A stretch of DNA of 25,285 nucleotides. Source: Phallusia fumigata. Taxonomy: Eukaryota; Chordata; Ascidiacea; Phlebobranchia; Ascidiidae. The DNA is taken from positions 1-25,285 of the forward strand of contig QXVZ01002044.1 of the NCBI GenBank assembly GCA_008931825.1, given 5' to 3'. Position 1 is the first letter of the stretch; the number at the start of each line of letters is the position of its first letter. The notes beneath the pieces are model-generated. The model did no database searches, was not told the DNA's origin, and saw nothing but the letters and a program-made list of their open reading frames with translations. The position numbers and the translations under genes are program-made. Positions 10,261-20,845 of the stretch are shown in pieces.

Positions 10261-12597
10261 CGTGCGGCAAATGGTATTCTTTGCATATGATATATTAGTA
10301 TTGCGGTTTACTGTAAATGTGACTTGGGGATTTTGCCAAAGTCAAGAATAACAAATGTCAGGAAATTAGGACGAAAGCTTGTTATTAACATTAACCTAAA
10401 TTGTTCTCCATCGATAAAAAGTTGCAAAATATTGCCTTTTGTCACTTCGGAAAACAAAATGTATGCTACGGGATTTCATTAACCCTTTAGAACTGAACGC
10501 GTTAAAAAATTGTCAATGTCTACTGGGGTGTCATCGAATTGGCGCAAAAAATGGAATAAAAATCTGACCGAGTCATTCAGTGGTCAAAATAACACCAATT
10601 AAATCCCCACTAATATTTGGTCAAGTATAAAAAATGGAACTGCTTATATGCGCTGAAATCCTTTAACCGTCGCTTGTCGATGATTGCACGCACCTTGGAA
10701 ATTAAAACAATGGACTACATTTGTAAATAATTGCAGAAAAAAGTTATTTAGGCACTCGATTAACTTCATATGCAGTCGGTACATTTGGATGGCCACAGTG
10801 TTTCCTGGTTTTTGCGAGAGTAAACGAAAGTGATTTAAAGGAAAACCGATGCATAGAATTGTGTATTCAGCTAAAATTAAAACGTTGGAAAAACCTTTAA
10901 GACACGGGACCTAAGTTTTAAAGGAAATCGCAGAAAAAAAATAAATATTATTGTAGGTCGCATACTACGTACTTTTGGCTTCGGCAAAGTTCATTTGCAA
11001 ACGGAAAAGGCTGAACAAATCGTTTTAGTTACCTTTAAGCGGCATTAACAAAACAGGGGAAACACCAAATTTGTGCATATAATTACGCCGCCCATGCTAT
11101 TGAGGTTGGTTGTGAAATAACACCGGGCAAGAGAGATAGGGAAATATAAAGGGATTACCTTGCAACTTGCTTAAAACCCAAGCTGGTGAAAAAATCATAT
11201 AGTTAAGGTTGGGTCTTTGCGATTAGTCATTAGTAGCATCGGTGAAAATAGCCAAGAATGCGCAAATAATTATGGTTTCAAGTAGATTAGTGTATCTTGA
11301 CCTATAGGTGATTTAGTACTATTTGATATTGTGTGTGGCAAAACCAGCGAAATAGACGAATTAGTCCCAATAAACTACACAAGCCAATACTTGTGTGTAA
11401 AATGTTAACAATGACAACAGCGTTTGTCGGAATGTTTTACACACAAGTACTGGCTCGTATCTTTTTGTTAAGACTAATGAAGGCCGTGAATTGTGGACCT
11501 GCGATTAATTAGACCTTGGTAAAGTGTGGGAAATAGAAAATTGGTCTGAAAAGAACTCGGTAATGACGAAAAAAGGTTAAGAACCGTTAAAATTGAGTGG
11601 GCTGATGGTTGGCGGCCTGATAGCCTAACTTACCAATTGAAAAAAGGGATAAAACGTGTGGAGAGAGGCTCACCATGCTTAACATAGGGGCAGGGGACTA
11701 TACACAGACGGCAAATATGTACAAAAATCAAAATCAACAGGTTTAAAATCATCTTTTTTCGGCATTTCAAATGTAGCTCACGCTAATTAGATTCCGATCC
11801 AACTGTGCTTGTATTCCGTAAAAGAAAAATCCATCCGAAAGCTTAAACGTGATCAACGAAGCTCTTCATTCTGTTTGATGTAGGGGGCCAAAGAAGGGTC
11901 ACTTTGGGTACTTTCCCGCCCCTGAGGGGGGTCGTTTTGCTGATGTGCGGGACTACTTCCATCTGGTTGCTTTGTACACTCATTTAGTGATGTAGGCGCG
12001 GTCTTGAAAACACATCAGGCACACAACACAGGCGAAAACCGGTAATATGGTATGTACATGGACGAGACCCTGCGACAAAAAGAAAGGGTTTAAAATCTTC
12101 GTGCTTTGTTAGGCTGCTTCGGATCAGACAAGGCAAGGCACGGCTGCTTGAAAATGACCACCATTCAATAGAATGGCATGGTTTGAGAAAGTAAATTTTG
12201 TTTTTTTCGCAATTGTGTGTTTAAACCAGTGTTAAACTTTTTCCTCGGTTAAACTTTTTCCCTCATTTTATGTTTCAGACCAAAGTTCCCTTTCTTACAT
12301 TTCACCAAAATGTAATTGACCAAATGACAGTAGCGATTGTCGAGACGCAGAATATGTTTTACACGCAAGTATTTGGTTCTTTTTAAGGCTATTTAAATCC
12401 GTGAACCGGGTACCCAGGTAATTTATCTATTTTACTAGTTTTTTCATACTTGATACTGGTTTGGGCTTTCGTGACAATTACACCATTAAAAAGGATGCCT
12501 AAAACGACCAAAAAATGCATTTTTTTCCGGTTGCTATTTTTCTGGTTAATGTCCTACTTACACCAGAAAAACCCGTTGCTTTGGTAACCTCACCTTA
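10261..12597. other. Gene-free stretch between the orphan promoter and makorin
   Basis: No open frame above 60 codons and no coding-looking exon was seen on either strand. It holds the palindrome at 11360-11478, a diverged half-copy of it at about 12350-12415, and a small CCATTC-AATA-GAATGG hairpin at 12164-12179. The part next to 12597 is likely to include the makorin 3' UTR on the minus strand. Confidence 0.55.
11360..11478. repeat. Long imperfect palindrome (hairpin), arms about 25 bp extending to about 45 bp
   Basis: The left arm at 11382-11406 pairs with the right arm at 11431-11455 at 22 of 25 positions; the shared core is CTTGTGTGTAAAA facing TTTTACACACAAG. The loop contains a smaller GACAA...TTGTC stem. 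Outer segments ATTAGTC (11360-11366) and GACTAAT (about 11472-11478) also pair. A sequence resembling the right half (TTTTACACGCAAGTA...GGTTCTTTTT) recurs near 12357. The recurrence favours a foldback or MITE family; the single long stem also has the size of a microRNA precursor. Confidence 0.6.
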
Positions 12598-14506
12598 TTA
12601 GTCGGAATCTGCCCAGACGTGCAGATCAAACATTCCCATTGAATCAACTGAGAAGTTATCATCGTCGCTTGACGTATACGAATCGTCACCCAGCAAGTAG
12701 ATGAGGTCAAACAAATCCATGTCCTCTTGAAGCAGTGACAGCAATGTTTCCTGATCGGCAGGGTGGCCGTCTCTCTCCTCGAAGAATTCCCACAAAGTGC
12801 TGGGGTCGATTGACTGGAAGTTTGTTAATATCAAAGAGTAAATGCGCTGCACGAGCAAATGGTTTGAAAACGCATAAGGATGGACTGATATAGATGGAAA
12901 TCCAAACAAAGGCAAACCAAAAAATTATTGTTCTTTGCCGGAAATCCTTAGTTACCCGAAATGGGACGCTCAAGCCGTGTGGAATACGACCTGGATAAGG
13001 ACGTTGTAGGGGAAACGCTTGCGTAATTACAGCTAATTTGCCGATATAAATTATTACATGACCCTACAAGACGTGTCATACTGAAGCTGACATGTGCAGC
13101 TTCTCTGATTCGACATACCCCCGTTCCTTCGTAGCTTAATAGGTGAAACGCCAACCCCGATAAGTCATAAGTTCGAATCCCACAACGCGCTTGGTTCTTT
13201 TAGCCTACGCTTTTCTGAACGGAAATGTTTGGCCTTCTGTACTGTAACTCATATATGAGTGTGTCATTATAGTTGTTTGTATTAAAGCTTTTGGACAGAA
13301 CCAAGAATTTAATATGCGCAGAATTCGTAGTTGCTTGCCAGACAATGGTTACCTGTCAGCTTCAAGCAGGGGATTACACAACATTGTTTTGGTTTCTCTA
13401 ACGTGTCTATGGGGATGTCGTTGCGATGTTCTGTTGCTGTAAAATACCCAACCAACCACTACTGTGCTTTGACCTGGGGTTATGGCAAATAAAACCGACA
13501 CTTTTATGGAGTCGTAAGATTGTTAAATCAGTCGTAAAGCCAGAGTTTCCCTTTTGCGAGAGTCAAACCACATATTCAGTGCTGGTTGTACTACTTACTA
13601 CCACAAGAACCCTTTCTGTACAGTTTCAAATAGAGGGAATAATCATTCGCATGCAACCAACTGCGGCGTCAAAGCAAAGCCGGTGTTTGAGCAATAGCTC
13701 TACCAAAACACGCAGGGAAATCCGTTGATCGGCGACATAGCTAATACCACATTCACAGTGCTGCCGCGCATGCATACTTCCGTCGAGAGGCAAGAACGCA
13801 CGGAAAGAATCTAGACAGGTAAAACTACAGGCTGCATAACCAGCTGCGAGGCTACTTACCCTAGATCTGCCGTCCCTGCCTGTGACAGTCCGTGTTTTAA
13901 TCTTGCTGCGGTCCTGTTTGCTACCGTCTGGGTATGCGTGCAAATAGAAACAGTTGGCGCCAAACGGGCATTTTCCACGGCCCTTGTCGAAATATTTGCA
14001 AGATTTTACACTGCAACAGAACGTAAACATGTATTAGTCTGTGCAAAGTAGGACATGGCTATTCGTAGGCGTTTTGTGTGTTTGCCAAATCGTATCTGGT
14101 TCTATGCAGGTGACGCATCTGCTTGGATGACACACAGCCTCACATGCTTTTTATGCTCTATGTTATGTATGGTACCGGTTTACTGAGCAAAGAGGCAACA
14201 TTTAACAAAGATACGAACCAGAAGAGTAGCTTAAATACAAACATAACTACCAAGCAACAAATTTGCAACTTAATGTAGCAAGAAAAAATGCATACGAGAC
14301 AACCTTACTGAACGGCTTGATTAGCAAGCTAGAAACATAAATTTAACAGTTGGCTAGAGTTTAATTACCTCCAGGTAAATAGGATTTCAACATACCTGAG
14401 GTGATCTTTGTAACCCTTGATAAGTTTCTGTTTCTCTTCTTGGTCTTCGATCCAAGTTTCGCTGGGAGTAACAAATGACGATGATACTCTGCACTGAGGA
14501 CATGCC
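12598..14506 (-). CDS. MKRN1: Makorin-family E3 ubiquitin ligase, last three exons
   Basis: Minus-strand exons 14506-14396, 14010-13860 and 12813-12598 join in phase over GT-AG introns and end in tandem stops TAATAA. They encode about 159 residues. The first gives the last two RING cysteines (CPQCR) and the linker [17 protein letters not shown]; the second carries the makorin C3H finger [21 protein letters not shown] (spacing C-x9-C-x5-C-x3-H) and HAYPDG; the third carries [10 protein letters not shown], a leucine-rich LLSLLQED segment and an acidic serine-rich C-terminus, as in MKRN1. Makorins are RNA-binding RING-type ubiquitin ligases. The N-terminal C3H fingers and the front of the RING (C-x2-C...C-x-H) should lie between 14507 and HAUS7 but were not found; an N at 15181 may mark missing sequence. 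MKRN1 versus MKRN2/4 is not decided. Confidence 0.85.
13124..13196 (+). repeat. tRNA-like Pol III element (tRNA pseudogene or SINE head)
   Basis: TAGCTTAATAGG at 13132-13143 fits the internal A box and GTTCGAATCC at 13171-13180 fits the B box, spaced as in a tRNA gene. The T stem and acceptor stem do not pair properly and no convincing anticodon arm forms, so it is not called a functional tRNA. It lies in the last makorin intron, on the opposite strand to the gene. Confidence 0.5.
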
Positions 14507-15853
14507 CTTCAAAATACAAACACAAGTTGGAATCATGCGACTTACTTCCGTTTATGGATAGGACAAATGGGGTCAAAAGTTACAATGCACAATTCCAAAT
14601 ACCCATTAATCATGTTCCCAATTCAAATTTCAATTCACTTTCCCGCCCAAATGGAGAACAAATCAACATTGCAAAAGATGAGCAGAAAAAAAAAAGAATA
14701 AAATCACAAATAAAAACATTAGCTATGTACAACTGACCAAGTTTAGCAACACTACAATAGCATGTTTAATGACCTTAAAACACAGTTTTATACTTATAAT
14801 TATGCTGGAGCTTTTACTAGCTGACAGCGTAACTGCCCCTGCGATCGACAGTTAAAACATGCATTGTTCATGGTTGTGGGTAATAAACTGTGCCCTAGTC
14901 GTTGGGCTGCATTTTGCCATAAAACATTTGTCATTTCATGTGACATGGGAGTTAGAACAAAGCAATTAAACAAAAATGTAACTTTGTATGTGCATCAGGT
15001 ATTAACAATGAAACAGCTCTACAAAAGCAATGTAACTTGGCCTTTGCCAATACATAGTGTTGTTTTCAAAGGGTAAACCCTAATTAAATGAAGTCCATGG
15101 GCGAATATATTTCCTTGGGAACAAAAAGCAATGGGTTTTGTATTATCATACAAAGGAGTTAAACAAGCTTTAACTAAGGANTGTTTCAATTTTAACCTCT
15201 TGCTTCTTGCCTATATGCGCTTGGTATTCAAAATTTCAATAACCTGCCTGCAGTAGGACATAATAGTTCTGGAGTGCTATTACATCGGTAAGAACTTGAT
15301 CTCTTCATTTCTAACAACTCCACAGCCTTTTTTTTGCATTCAAAGTGCCACCTTTTTCGGGCAAGTGACAATGAAAGGGGTTACTGACACATTTTTTCAA
15401 CGTTGTATTGCGTTTGCACCCTGCATGTGATAACAGCTGTCGCGTTGGCATGCGGACGGTTTACCTTGGCTTTATTGTTGAAAATTTTGCGGATGACCTT
15501 TATTGGAATTTTATTCGTGATTGTTGCATCCCCAAACCTAAAAGTTGTCCCAAACTTTGCGTCGCGCCGTCTCGTACGTCGTTTTAATTATTCAAAGAAG
15601 TCGCACAATAATTCCGTTACGTAGCTAGTTTTTGTAACAACAAATTGAGTGGTGCGTCAAAAAACTTTGATCAGTGCTGGTGCGTCAAATTCTTCTCCAA
15701 AGGCGTCATATCCAAAAGAAACTTGGGAAACTTGTTTAGCTTATTGTTAGTTGCACATTTTTGCTTGTAATCAAAAACATTAGGCAATAATAACTGAAAA
15801 ATGTATTGAGAAAACAAGGAAAAACGTGAATATATAACAAGAAGAGACAAACA
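14507..15853. other. Stretch between makorin and HAUS7 with an assembly N
   Basis: It should contain the 5' exons of makorin on the minus strand, but no C3H or RING coding sequence is readable. Open minus-strand frames exist (for example about 15180-15030 and 15560-15390), but they do not resemble makorin. An unresolved base sits at 15181. Confidence 0.55.
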
Positions 15854-18012
15854 TCAACCAGAGTTTTCTATTGCAACTGATTTTTTGAGAAGGTTGCATT
15901 CTTTCTCCAAGATTTTACCTAAAAGAATAGACATATGTCACATACACTATTTAGGGCTAAAACAGCATGTCAAATTAATAGGCTTAAACAGTCACTTTCC
16001 ACATTTTATTTTGTAAGCATTACAACAAGAATCTTTCCATTTACCTTCACTTTCTGCTTTATAACAGGCAGAAACATTGTCATGAAGTGATTTGATTTGT
16101 TTTAAATTTTCAACCACCTGCAATCAGAAAAATATTAATATTCATGTCGAGGGACATTAATTTTGCAATTACTAATCTTACCTGCATGTAGTTAGAAATC
16201 TGCCTGTCAATGCTTTCAATTGTGGCGCCTAGATGACCAAATTTGGGTGGGCTCCGTGTGCAAAACGGTCGCAGGTTGTTGTCAAATGTTTCATTAAATG
16301 TTGTTTCCAGTTGGTTAAGATCACCAATCATCAAATTTAATGAAAGTGTAAGTTTATTGATTAGGGAGGGATCATCTGTTTTGGTGGCAGAGTCAGGACA
16401 CTAAAAATACAATAGATGGGACTAATGACTACAAATAAGGACGTATTAAATAAATAAGATGAAAAACTCACATCTGCCTCTACTTCAGACAGCTTTTCCT
16501 TGTGTAACGCCAGTTCATTTTTTAGTTCAATCAAATGTGAACTAATATCTTCAGGTGAGACCTTTAGAGATCTAAAATAAATTTAAACAGTATGCGCCTA
16601 TTTAATCAAATATGATGATCAGTTGGATTAAGCTGTAGAGTTCACTTGATAAATCCAGTCGGATTTTTGTACTTTTGCTTATAGTTGGTCCAGACTGCGC
16701 TTTTGTGAAAATTAATCTTATTTTAAACACTTTTTACAGCTGCCTATTTATTGTACCAGCCAGCACATCACAGATAATAAAACAACACTCCTGCTGGCTG
16801 TATACTGAGTGAATACTTGCAAAGATGGATCTGTAAAGTCACCCTATTTTGCATGTGTTACATTGAAAGCAAAAGAAATATTCACACCTTGATTGTGGAA
16901 GCAACTTTTGTGATATCTGCAGTTCCTTAACAATTGCAGGTGGCAAAACAACAGCGGGTTGTGACAAAACTGATGAGACACTACATGTTTTCAGCAACCT
17001 GTCCATTGTGCTGTGGATAGTATCTGGATCGGGAAGAGACATGTTTGAACAAGATTTGTCTGATGATATTGCAATCACTAGTAGTTTCTCCCAAAATGAG
17101 ATCTGCTTCTGAGACGAAGCTGTGCCCTAAAAAAGTAAAAAAAATACTTCAACATTTTGAGTTTAAGCAATAAAAAAATATAAAAATATTTTGTACTTTG
17201 ATAAGTTCAAAATCATCTGATGAGCATACAAACAAGAGAGAAGCAAGTGAAGTTAATAGTGGAACCATCCCTTCAACTTGGAGATTTGCAGAATAGTTAC
17301 AGTGCTTGTGAGAATATGAGTCAATTCGCTTCTCAAACTCAGGGTCAATACTGAAATCAAACACAAAATTTTCAAACACAAAGTTGACACACACATCAGT
17401 CAATACGTATTCTAAAAACTGACATATAACAAAATACCTATAAGATTTAAAAAATATTTATAAAATCTAAAAATACTAAGATGATTTGCANTTGTGAGAA
17501 TATGAGTCAATTCGCTTCTCAAACTCAGGGTCAATGCTAAAATCAAACACAAAATTTTTTTAATGTTGACAAACACATCAGTCAATGCTTATTCTAAAAA
17601 CTGACATATAACAAAATACCTAAAAGATCTAAAAAATATCTATAAAATCTAAAAATACTAAGATGATTTGCATTGTTCAGCAGTTTTATAGCTAATTTTA
17701 CCTGGAAAATAGCCATGTTAACAGCCTCATTCTGTAAGGACTGGGATGTAACAAAAGTTCAGAAAGATATGTAGGATCAATGTCACTTGTGTATGGACAT
17801 CCAATCATCTAAAAAATATAGATTACTGAATGGATACTTTGATGTCTTTAAAGGTTTTGTTGGGTGAAGTGAACCTACGCCATTAACCAGCTATCACAGT
17901 TTGGGCAGGTTGGCTGTCTTACCTCAACACAACACAAACAAACCTCAAAATAGTTTAAAAAATCAATAGCAGTGGAGTGTGGAATCATTTCTTTATGGGT
18001 TAGAGATTCCAT
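15854..18012 (-). CDS. HAUS7: HAUS augmin-like complex subunit 7, complete, eight exons
   Basis: Minus-strand exons: 18012-17944, 17808-17702, 17350-17197, 17126-16888, 16571-16472, 16400-16182, 16117-16045, 15918-15854. All introns are GT-AG, phases agree, total 341 residues (human HAUS7 is 368). Similarity to human HAUS7 is clear in several places: IGCPYTSDID (human LNCPFLEGLY), ELLLHPSPYRMRLLTWLF, CSSDDFELIKGTASSQKQ (human CAPDDQELLKGCACAQKQ), the coiled segment around 195-220 (LIELKNELALHKEKLSEVEA), and the C-terminal ISNYMQVVENLKQI. HAUS7 is part of the eight-subunit augmin complex that recruits gamma-tubulin to existing spindle microtubules. Exon 1 could also use an in-frame GTAAGA donor 21 nt downstream (after 17923), adding seven residues. 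Intron 2 holds a tandem duplication covering part of exon 3. Confidence 0.9.
17306..17672. repeat. Tandem duplication of about 183 bp across the HAUS7 intron 2/exon 3 boundary
   Basis: 17306-17490 and 17492-17672 are near-identical direct copies (about 185 and 181 bp) separated by the unresolved base at 17491. Each holds the acceptor of HAUS7 exon 3 and its first ~45 coding bases on the minus strand, followed by intron. Only the copy at lower coordinates runs into the rest of exon 3; the other is cut off after those bases, so it cannot act as a normal exon. Differences include CAG versus TAG acceptors and small indels, which suits two alleles wrongly placed side by side or a real young duplication. 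Confidence 0.85.
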
Positions 18013-18222
18013 AGTTTCACTTTTTCCGCTAATTCGTAGCTACTATGTTCTTTCCTGGTGAATATTTTTATGTTTACCGCTCACGGTTCCGCTTGAGTGA
18101 CCAAAATTAGAAACGGGGAATTTTTAACGGCCAAGATAGAAATCAGACTTGGAAACTGTTCGTTGTTAAAATCTGTTGTCACGCACGCTGAGGTTATTTG
18201 ATGAAGATTGTTAGCGAAGGAA
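18013..18222. promoter_or_regulatory. Probable bidirectional promoter of HAUS7 and CCDC103
   Basis: Only 210 bp separate the two start codons, which face away from each other. No TATA box is evident. A short upstream reading frame starts with ATG at 18201 and overlaps the CCDC103 start in another frame, ending at 18236; it could lower CCDC103 translation if included in the mRNA. No complete RFX X-box was seen. Confidence 0.55.
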
Positions 18223-18891
18223 ATGGCAGACTTTGACGATGCAGTGGATTTTAAAAGCCTGGAAAAAGAGCTTGCCACTGCTGTGGCCCGTGACGAAAAA
18301 TACCAACGCGAAAATGATGCAAAGTTTCGAGCTATTCACCAGAAAGTTCAAAGTTATGAAGAATTTCGTGACATCGTAGAAGCTTCCCATTTAAAGCCAC
18401 TTGATAGGGGAGATAAACTTGGTGGAATGTCATACCAAAAGTGGAATGCTTTGTCTACAAACAAACCAGGTCAGAGCGAAACTAATGTTTCCAACTCTGA
18501 CAAACTGGAACAAATCAAACAACCTCAAACAACCCAGGATTTTCTGCGGACGTGGAAACATCAATGTCAAACTCAACAAGACAAATGTTTGTATCTTTTT
18601 AGCATTAATAAGGACATGCTTCTCAAGTGTTTTGCTGTCGAATGTCCGATGGGAGAAATTATTTTGTGTATTAGGTCTAGTGATATAGACAGCAATGCTC
18701 TTGAAGTTTTAAGAGTGTTGGATGTTATGCGCAAAGCAAAACGCTTTCGCTTACTGCTGGATTTTTTATCATCCAATGAACAGAAACAGCTTGATGAGGT
18801 TTTTCAAACACTTAAAAGTCATTTTAAATCTAATGACACTGAACATTTAGAGAAATTAAAATTGCTGACTGCTGATTACAATTTAACATAA
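18223..18891 (+). CDS. CCDC103: Coiled-coil domain-containing protein 103, dynein arm assembly factor
   Basis: A single open frame of 222 residues (human 242). The N-terminal half carries the family signature: DFKSLEKELATAVARDEKYQ, then a coiled coil to about residue 43, and SYEEFRDIVEASHLKPL at 44-60, nearly the same as human. The C-terminal half has the conserved FLRTWKHQ and helical segments that form the self-associating domain. CCDC103 is needed for attachment and assembly of dynein arms on axonemal microtubules. The start is the ATG at 18223 (purine at -3, G at +4); an open frame extends a little upstream but without an ATG. The gene is divergent from HAUS7 and tail to tail with UFSP1, with 97 bp between stops; an AATACA at 18960 may be its polyadenylation signal. 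Confidence 0.95.
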   Translation: MADFDDAVDFKSLEKELATAVARDEKYQRENDAKFRAIHQKVQSYEEFRDIVEASHLKPLDRGDKLGGMSYQKWNALSTNKPGQSETNVSNSDKLEQIKQPQTTQDFLRTWKHQCQTQQDKCLYLFSINKDMLLKCFAVECPMGEIILCIRSSDIDSNALEVLRVLDVMRKAKRFRLLLDFLSSNEQKQLDEVFQTLKSHFKSNDTEHLEKLKLLTADYNLT

Positions 18892-18988
18892 AACATACTG
18901 ACAGCTGAGTGTTTTTTGCTGTTATAATTAACGCTTTTGTATTTTTTTGCATACCATTGCAATACAAATATTACATTCTGAATATGTT

Positions 18989-19693
18989 TTATTTGTTTTT
19001 TGTGGCAGCCTGGGGTAAGCAGAAATTATAAAAGGAGGTTTTATCAAAACTGTTTATATGTCGCCATGACAGCCACTTTTCAATTATAAGAGTTTCCATT
19101 TTTGGTTGGGTTTTCGCACAATGTGGATCTAGTATTAGGAGGTAAGTATCTGATCCTTCCTTTACTTCTGCTATGCCAAGAACACATTTTGATGCGGCAT
19201 CTTGATCACCACCCATCATAACAGGACTTCCGAATTTGGTAAAATGGTCTTTTAACAGTGTCACAATAGTAACCAAATTGTCTGCAGAACTTAAGTGGTG
19301 GACTTTGCATGGGATGTCATAAAAATAATCCATACAGTAACAAACTTCAAGGGACCCAATCCAGTCTCTTGATTTGATGAATGTTTCAGGTTTATCTTTC
19401 ATGTCAACCAAAGCTGTTTGTATCTCCATTATGGATGGTACAGCTAATTTGGATATTTTACATTCCGTGTTATAATACGCCCAACTGCCAATAGTTTGTA
19501 AAGTTCGGTAGCCGCAACCCCAACCACAATCATTTACTGAATCACAGCCGTAATGGTAATAAGCATATTTTCCATGGACAAGACTCAAGGAGGCAGACTC
19601 ATTTGGAGATGAAATAATGTCATGAACATTGTTAAGTAGATCAGCAGGATCTTTCGTCATGCCTTTGTAATATTCTGGAACTAGAAAAGACAT
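18989..19693 (-). CDS. UFSP1: UFM1-specific protease 1 (C78 cysteine protease)
   Basis: A single minus-strand frame of 234 residues, close to mouse UFSP1 (217). The active-site block reads HYGCDSVNDCGWGCGYRTLQ; the catalytic Cys is Cys60 in WGCGYR. The DPH motif gives Asp189 and His191, and the family blocks SRDWIGSLEV, SPVMMGGDQDA and SFYNFCLPQ are present. UFSP proteases trim the UFM1 precursor to expose its terminal Gly and remove UFM1 from targets. It lacks the long N-terminal domain of UFSP2, so UFSP1 is preferred. All catalytic residues are intact. The stop codon overlaps an AATAAA. A strong acceptor (CTTTTTTGCAG) ends at 19738, 44 nt before the ATG, with no upstream exon in sight. Confidence 0.93.
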   Translation of the reverse strand: MSFLVPEYYKGMTKDPADLLNNVHDIISSPNESASLSLVHGKYAYYHYGCDSVNDCGWGCGYRTLQTIGSWAYYNTECKISKLAVPSIMEIQTALVDMKDKPETFIKSRDWIGSLEVCYCMDYFYDIPCKVHHLSSADNLVTIVTLLKDHFTKFGSPVMMGGDQDAASKCVLGIAEVKEGSDTYLLILDPHCAKTQPKMETLIIEKWLSWRHINSFDKTSFYNFCLPQAATKNK

Positions 19694-19737
19694 TAAACAC
19701 TCACTCTTAAATATAATAAAAAATGAAAGTTGTTAAG

Positions 19738-20845
19738 CTGCAAAAAAGCATTTTTATTGTCTTGGTGATTTTTTATTGTATATAACATTAATGTATTTCA
19801 GCGATTATAAAGAAAGGGGAATATGTAAGAATGGTGTATAATGCTCAAATTGTCTTTGCTAAATGCTTACATAATTAAGGACTGGAGTTGTTGTTATTGT
19901 ATAAAATAGAATTAGAGTTCAGAGATTTCTGAACTTTTTTCAGTTTTTCGAGAAACAAGAAATAATGAACGGATCACATCGAAATCGTCAATTGTGATGC
20001 AAATATTTTTTCAAAAAGTTTGAAAAAGCATGTTGTATTTATAACGTTTAAGCTTTAGCATCTGGTATATTTTTCTCGAGAATCGAGTCCTAAATCTCGA
20101 GAATTTCTCCACAAGGAAGTGCATGTTCAGAAGTAAAAAAACTTCAACAATTCAACTCACATTTCTTATTTTACAAAAATCGCGACATATCAACGTTTGA
20201 AAAGGATATGTAGCAGAAGACAAGTTAGGTTATTTTTAAACAACTAAATTCGAACAACGTAAACGCATGTAAACATCGAAACAAACTTTGGTTTCAATTT
20301 TTCTTTGCTGCAGGTACTCTCCCTGTTCTGGAGACACGTAATGTTGCCATAGAAGGTATATTATTAGAAATTTTGCTTTGTTAGTTTAAAATAAACGAGA
20401 TTTAAATAATGGAGCATAGTAAATTTATTAGAGTTGTTTGAAAGGATTAATATTTGCGAAAAACACCAACATAAATATTTTATGGCAAAAACTTAATTTG
20501 AGCCTCTATTGGTCCGGATTGTTTAAATTCCAGCAGGACAAATTGCTGTTTTAAAAACGTTTTCAAACAAACAGCAATTTTATGATTTATTCCTTACCAC
20601 TTAACACAGTTTGTTGTTTATTACAAATTTGAAGCAAAAAAGTAAATAAACATTTAGGAGCAGGTGTCACTATCAACGTTTTATGGAAAACGGTGTAAAT
20701 ACGTGTATGGTTGTAATCGTTTGTGAGACTACGCCAAGTTTAAGGAACAAAATGGTTTTAGGCTTTTTGTATCTGTTGACTCCATAACAATCTATTTAAA
20801 ATATTTTAATCTATTTGGACTAGTTCACAAACGTTTGTTTTTTAG
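19738..20845. other. Divergent intergenic region between UFSP1 and IFT46
   Basis: About 1.1 kb without coding signal. It holds TTCTCGAGAA near 20073 with a second TCTCGAGAA near 20094, a perfect 12-bp inverted repeat (AAATTGCTGTTT at 20540-20551 and AAACAGCAATTT at 20569-20580), and GTTGCC near 20343, which is only half of an RFX-type X-box. Both ends of the region are strong splice acceptors for the flanking genes. Confidence 0.5.

Noticed and set aside
13124-13196. Functional tRNA gene
   Set aside because: A and B boxes are present, but the T and acceptor stems do not pair and no clear anticodon loop forms.
14521-14640. Possible RING exon of makorin ending at a GTAAGT near 14545 on the minus strand
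   Set aside because: The phase would suit the next exon, but the translation has only two cysteines, no C-x-H-x2-C pattern, and an in-frame stop a short way upstream.
14837-14910. Cys-containing minus-strand frame (CFNCRSQGQLRC) as a makorin zinc finger
   Set aside because: Spacing does not fit C3H or RING and there are no supporting splice sites.
20340-20356. RFX X-box upstream of IFT46
   Set aside because: Only the GTTGCC half is present; the second half-site is missing.
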